Positions 59,700 to 64,000 of a DNA stretch of 64,000 bases are shown here, piece by piece. Within the stretch, counting starts at the first letter, position 1, and every line of letters begins with the position of its first letter. Under the pieces are notes generated by a model. It ran no database searches. It worked only from the letters and a program-made list of their open reading frames with translations, and was not told the DNA's origin. Origin of the DNA: Acanthosepion esculentum (Eukaryota; Mollusca; Cephalopoda; Sepiida; Sepiidae); assembly GCA_964036315.1 (NCBI GenBank), contig OZ038511.1:1355126-1419125 (forward strand), written 5' to 3'. The position numbers were made by a program, and so were the translations under genes.

Positions 59700-60655
59700 C
59701 CCAGAAAATGCCATCAGCTGCAAGAATATTCTCATTGAGGTTTTGAAAGCAAGTGTCTATCTGGATCAGGTGGTTCTCATTAATGTTAACCATTATGTCT
59801 TGGGTGGTGACCTTCTGTGAGACCTAAGTATTATGGTGCTGCTGATTGGTCTCCCTATCTTTGATACTTAAGATGTTCAGTGGATTTAAAGCAGAAGAGC
59901 TAGAGACCACATTTTTAGAGTGACATAATTATGAAAAGTCTCTGCCAGTTATTTTTAAATCATATTGGTCAACAGTCTGGCCTGGACCACTTAAGGCTCA
60001 GCATATCCAACCTTTTTCATGTAAATGGTGGCATTGACCTTGAAGCCCTGGGAGAAGGAAAACAACATAACCTGACCTCATTGACTATTACGGATGATGT
60101 GAACTTGGTGTGCATTACCATAGGTACCTCTTTAGGATCTTAACATAGCCACCTGTCATTCCCCCAGTTTACCTTCTGGAAAAAGCCCAGAGCATGCCAG
60201 GCTCCTCCCAGTGCTAGAGCATGTTCAGTAAGCACTTCAATTGGAGCACATGGTTCATTATCACCTTGCTGGGTATGAACTGTCTTATCATGTATGCCCT
60301 CATGTGACACACATCTGATAGTGGACTCTGCTTTATTGAGCTGTTTGAAAATGGCCATTAATGACCTGGAGTTATGATTGATGATATCCTCAACCTATTG
60401 AATGAACATGGCTATTCTTGTAATGTCTGATAGTAGTGAATATTTTTTCTCTTGATCATAAATGACACATCCATAAAAGAGGCTTTCAGGTCATTCCTGA
60501 TCTTGAGCATAAAGGACCTGGCCTCTTTCAAGATGTTAGCTATCTATGATTTGCTGTGATTTGTGACCAGTGCTATGAACACAGCATGCCTTTTCATTTC
60601 CTGTGTCAGATTGGAAATTGTCTCATTAATATTCTCTTGATCTATCTGAAAGAGA
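59700..60655 (-). pseudogene. Mariner-like transposase relic (DDxD type)
   Basis: Read from 60655 downward in broken frames. Most diagnostic is KVNWGNDRWLC with DPKEVPMVMHTKFTSSV (about 60085-60180), the stretch after the first catalytic Asp. A MPPF near-motif follows at about 60015. Toward the end, ALNPLNILSIKDRETNQQHH corresponds to the family's SPDLNPLDY...ERETN (about 59850-59895), and NINENHLIQIDTCFQNLNEN then ILAADGIFW is the family C terminus (about 59705-59790). In this group the third catalytic residue is Asp (NPLDY); here it is Asn (NPLN). Decay is heavy, with a stop or frameshift about every 100 bases. No terminal inverted repeats are located. Confidence 0.75.
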
Positions 60656-60766
60656 AATGAGAATGTTAAGATTTTGTGTATGATGCATAACCTTTTTAAA
60701 GGTTATTTTAGATTCTTTTCCATTCATGGACCACTAAACTCATTTTTTAAAAATACCTGACATACC

Positions 60767-60768
<2 letters not shown>

Positions 60769-60815
<47 letters not shown>
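60769..60815. repeat. (AC)n(AT)n compound microsatellite
   Basis: AC run 60769-60802, then a short AT run to 60815. Confidence 0.97.
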
Positions 60816-62034
60816 CATACTTAAACATATATACAAATAAAGAAATGTACGTATTAATTTGATTGACTAATATTCCCATATGAACATATTTTAAATTTGG
60901 AGTTCTCAAATAAAACAGATTATAAAATAAACTTCTTAATGTAATAACTGCTATTATCTTAAGTTACTCAAAGGTAAATGTTTTTGCCCTTTCCTGTCAT
61001 TTTTCTTTATTTTCTGCCACATGTGCTCTTCATTCCATAGGTCTTTGACTGTATCTTGTAAACATCATCAACTCTTTTTTTTCATTTTTATTTAGCAGTC
61101 ATCATTTTCCTTTTCTCTTCAAATCATTTCACCAGTGAATTAATTCTTGAGAGCATTTGCATAAATGACTTTAGTCAATTTGAGGAAAATGCATTGATCA
61201 AGTGAAACTGATGTATCCATCCTTCTTTTAAAGAAGTTTCTGTGTAAATTTTTTTAATAAAAATTGATTTGCCTTCAAATATTCTCCCAAAGTTATTGCA
61301 TATTTCTAAGCGAGATCACTTTTCCTCCAGCCAGAAAATCAATTTTCATTTAATTTCACCTAAGTGAACTGTTTTATCCATTATGTTTTTGTTGATATCT
61401 GGGGTGTGGTTAATGAGTAGGGCAGTGGCTGACTGTGCTATGGCTTAGAAGTTAAGTTGCTATGTGATATAAAACATGAAAAGTACAGTGTTTATTCGAA
61501 AGATAAAATAGTGATAAAGTTTGACAACATTGAGAAAAGTAATTTTAAATGTCTTTCATCAAAAGATCAAAATGGACAGGATGTTTTAAAAAGAAATTTG
61601 AAATTGATAAAACTGAAAACAGGTGTTCTTGATTTATCTATGGAGCTATTTAGTACTGTGATCTGGTCACAGATAATAAAACAAGTTCTGTAATTGAAGA
61701 AATATAATATTTATTACTATCCATAGCTCTAAGTCAGCTTTATTGTCAATAGGGTTAAGAGCTTGTTGATACTGCCTGGGATCATCAGTTAATTATGGGT
61801 AAGTGCCTCGACCAAGTGCTCATTCACCCATCTTTTCCTCCTGTCAGCTATTGTGCTATACCAGTGTGGAGATATTTTATTATGGTATCTAGTTATAGAC
61901 AGAGCCCAAAAGGGAGTGGGTTTATGCCTTTACTAAAATAGCCCTAGCAAGAAGTTACTCAGTTTGCCAATTCTGTTTTCTGTATTGCTGTTTCAAAACT
62001 TTTACATCTTTGAATAACAGTTACAAAATTGATC
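60816..62034. other. No recognised feature
   Basis: AT-rich with short frames; none recognised. Confidence 0.45.
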
Positions 62035-62558
62035 TTCTTTTATGTGCCGAGTCCCTTCAGTATGTGGGCAATCATGGCTCTCCAAAATCCCTGTACTATC
62101 GACCATTTACAAAAGCTTGTTACATAGGAAATACACTGCTTTCCTCTGTTCCTCTTGCCTACAATATGTCAAATTTTCCAAGCCCTCTTTCTTCATTATG
62201 TGCCCTACACATTCTATCTTTTTCTGATGCTCAGTAGAAGTGTCCTTTTTATTTCCATTTTCTCTAAAACTTTATCATTGCTCCCATGTTCATTCTTTGG
62301 TAGTCTCAGCATCCTTTTGTAAAACTACATTTCTGTTGTGTCTTCTTCATCTGTGATTGTCCAGCATTTACTACCCTATAGGAGGGCTGATATTACATAA
62401 AAGTTCAATAATCTTTTCTTTATTTCAACTGATGTTTTCCTATTTCTTAATACATTGTTTTGGAAGGCAACTTTTGTTATCCCAATGTGCATTTTCCATC
62501 CAATATTAAAACACTTCCTAGTTTTGTCTATATCTCTGAGATGAGGTATTATGATTAC
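62035..62558 (-). pseudogene. LINE-B 3' part (downstream of SINE insertion)
   Basis: On the - strand: an LLCNISPLIGSKCWTI-like stretch (family LYGSKCWT) with DEEDTTEM near 62320-62390. At 62043-62110 is the tail equivalent to ENHDCPHTEGTRH, matching 12450-12500 and 46530-46580 (trp-arg-ala-met tail). It belongs with 63015-63565, being the 3' half of the same interrupted copy. Confidence 0.75.
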
Positions 62559-63010
62559 TTACATTATTTATATTATTTGGACTGTTATCCTCATCTTCAT
62601 TGCCTTATTCACATCGTTTTGGCTGTTGTATGCTCAGGTGATTGGAATTTTGAACTGAACCCTTTATTTTGTCCATCAGGGTACAATGTTCTAGTTCCAC
62701 ATGCCATGTCTCTTCTGGATGCCTCAGTTATTTCCCATTAGCTCAACTTTCCAAGTTTTTGGGTTCACCACTGCTGTAGCCTGGTATTAAACTCACAACA
62801 CTTTGGGTTTTGTCACTAGATCTAACCAATGCCTTTATCCATTGAGCCATATGTCCTTGAGAGCATCTGTATGTGAATTTTTGGGACTTATAAATCTAAT
62901 TTTTCTGCAATTATTTTTTTACCAGAGCTCATATTACAATTTTTCTGTTATTATTATTATTATTGCATATTTTTTACTAGAGTTTCCAGCACTTCCTAGT
63001 AATTTAAATT
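62559..63010 (-). repeat. PLE tail plus tRNA-like SINE unit (copy 3), inserted in LINE-B
   Basis: Reverse complement of 1345-1770, including the PLE-tail phrase (gaaaaattgtaatatgagct, about 62925-62944) followed by ctctcaaggacacatatggc and a decayed box A (ggctcaatggataaa). Box B-like gtgagtttaataccagg lies near 62784-62800. The end contains gagcatacaacagccaaaac. It splits a LINE-B copy in the same orientation. Confidence 0.8.
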
Positions 63011-63014
63011 GATT

Positions 63015-63565
63015 TTACTTGCTTGATTTTAGTATCTAATTAGTAATTCAAATGTTGGGCTGTTCCTTTTGCCGATGACCATACATTCCATCTTCTTAAA
63101 ATTGACATTTAATCCTTACTTCTCACTTTCCTTTACTATATTCAATAAGAATTTCTGTAGTTTCCTTTTTGTGTCTGCTATCAACACTGTGCCATCTAAT
63201 GTTGTTAAGATTGTGGCTGCCAATAATGAATCCTGGTAGGACTTCTAATTCTCTCTGGATTGCTTCACTATGAAGGCTGAATAGGTCTGGTGAGAAGACA
63301 CATCCTTGTCATTCTATTTTTGGTATATTTACTGAATTCATTTTCTATCTGTATGAAGGTAGTTTACTCAAATTATAAGTCCTTGATTATTTGAAAAAAC
63401 CTTCCAAAATATATTAAGCATACCTAACATTTCAACAGTTCTTTGTGACATACTTTATCAAATGCTTTTGCATTATTTATAAAATAGGCATACATCGTTT
63501 TGCATCTTTATTGTTCTGATATAATTCTGAGCATAAAAATTTCATTCTTTGTTCCAATGTCTTTA
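63015..63565 (-). pseudogene. LINE-B RT middle part (upstream of SINE insertion)
   Basis: On the - strand: the stretch after GTRN with FFINNAKAFDK-like text near 63460-63490 (family YTKAFDKV), VCHKELLKC, then CVFSPDLFSLHSEAIQRE-like text (about 63240-63310), PGFIIGSHNLNNI-like, and the text after the YADD box up to (K)KMECMVIGKRN-like near 63060-63110. Frames change several times. The copy appears to continue beyond 63565 only as unrecognised sequence. Confidence 0.8.
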
Positions 63566-63803
63566 ATGAAACCACAAAAAGAATATACAAAATATACATG
63601 AGTATAAATATTCACAGCTTTTCACACCTCTTGGGATATAAATTATCCAAATGGGATATTTCATAAACCAAATTTGCAATTAACTTTTTCTTTATCAAAA
63701 TTGATAATGTGACATGTTAACCTTTTTTTTCTGGAGATTGGTTGCCTTGTCTTTACCATTAGATAAGTAAGTAAGCATTTTTTTCTTTTTCATTTACATT
63801 ATG
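63566..63803. other. No recognised feature
   Basis: AT-rich. Confidence 0.4.
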
Positions 63804-63804
63804 G

Positions 63805-63845
<41 letters not shown>
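63804..63845. repeat. (AC)n(AT)n compound microsatellite
   Basis: AC run 63804-63824, then an AT run to 63845. Confidence 0.97.
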
Positions 63846-64000
63846 GTTTGAATGAGAATTTTTAAGTTTGTCTATTTTCAGAAGGAAATTTGCTCAAAAT
63901 GAGGTATAATTATATTTGAAACCACATTTCACAAGTCATAAATAAGCAGGCAAGCAAGCTGTTAAAAAAAGTGAAGACACATGTCTCACTTAAAAAACTT

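Noticed and set aside
1..64000. CRISPR arrays, bacterial operons, riboswitches or origins
   Set aside because: Regular spaced repeats and bacterial gene organisation are absent; this is animal DNA.

Overview
This is animal genomic DNA with no bacterial operons. It is AT-rich, full of dinucleotide microsatellites, and filled with decayed transposable elements. The mix of Penelope-like elements, Ty3/gypsy, several LINE families, Tc1/mariner and tRNA-derived SINEs, together with very long gene-poor stretches, suggests a lophotrochozoan, most likely a mollusc such as a cephalopod. That placement is an inference from repeat content; no diagnostic host gene is present to prove it.

Only one segment looks like host protein-coding sequence. 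It is an internal exon on the + strand at 26275-26411, with a good acceptor and donor. It encodes a basic juxtamembrane stretch followed by one transmembrane helix, as at the start of a type II membrane protein; an M13 (neprilysin/ECE-like) peptidase is my tentative guess. If that is right, much of the window to its right is intron.

Layout: 1-1.8 kb, a Penelope-like element (PLE) joined to a SINE-like tail; 2.85-4.2 kb (-), a second, distant PLE; 4.5-6.7 kb (-), a Ty3/gypsy pol relic; 6.7-9.3 kb (+), jumbled pieces of a Jockey/CR1-like LINE ('LINE-A'); 12.4-13.9 kb (-), an endonuclease/RT-type LINE ('LINE-B') next to a SINE; 15.05-16.5 kb, an unidentified possible pseudogene; 20.8-21.3 kb (+), a Tc1-like DD37E transposase tail; 21.6-24.0 kb (-), a long LINE ('LINE-C') with a C-terminal zinc finger but a deleted RT core; 26.3 kb, the host exon; 32.2-33.2 kb and 46.4 kb (+), more LINE-B; 41.3 kb (+) a LINE-A tail, and at 48.1-51.4 kb two LINE-A copies head to head; 51.9-54.05 kb, a decayed gene of an unnamed, widely repeated animal protein family lying between long imperfect inverted repeats; 57.0-59.25 kb (+), a second Ty3/gypsy; 59.7-60.65 kb (-), a mariner-like relic; 62.0-63.6 kb (-), LINE-B split by a SINE/PLE-tail insertion.

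Every element recognised carries stops, frameshifts, deletions or lost catalytic residues, so the landscape is an old one. The items most worth pursuing are the inverted-repeat-bounded unnamed family at 52-54 kb, the composite of PLE tail and tRNA-like SINE head seen twice, and the isolated membrane-anchor exon.
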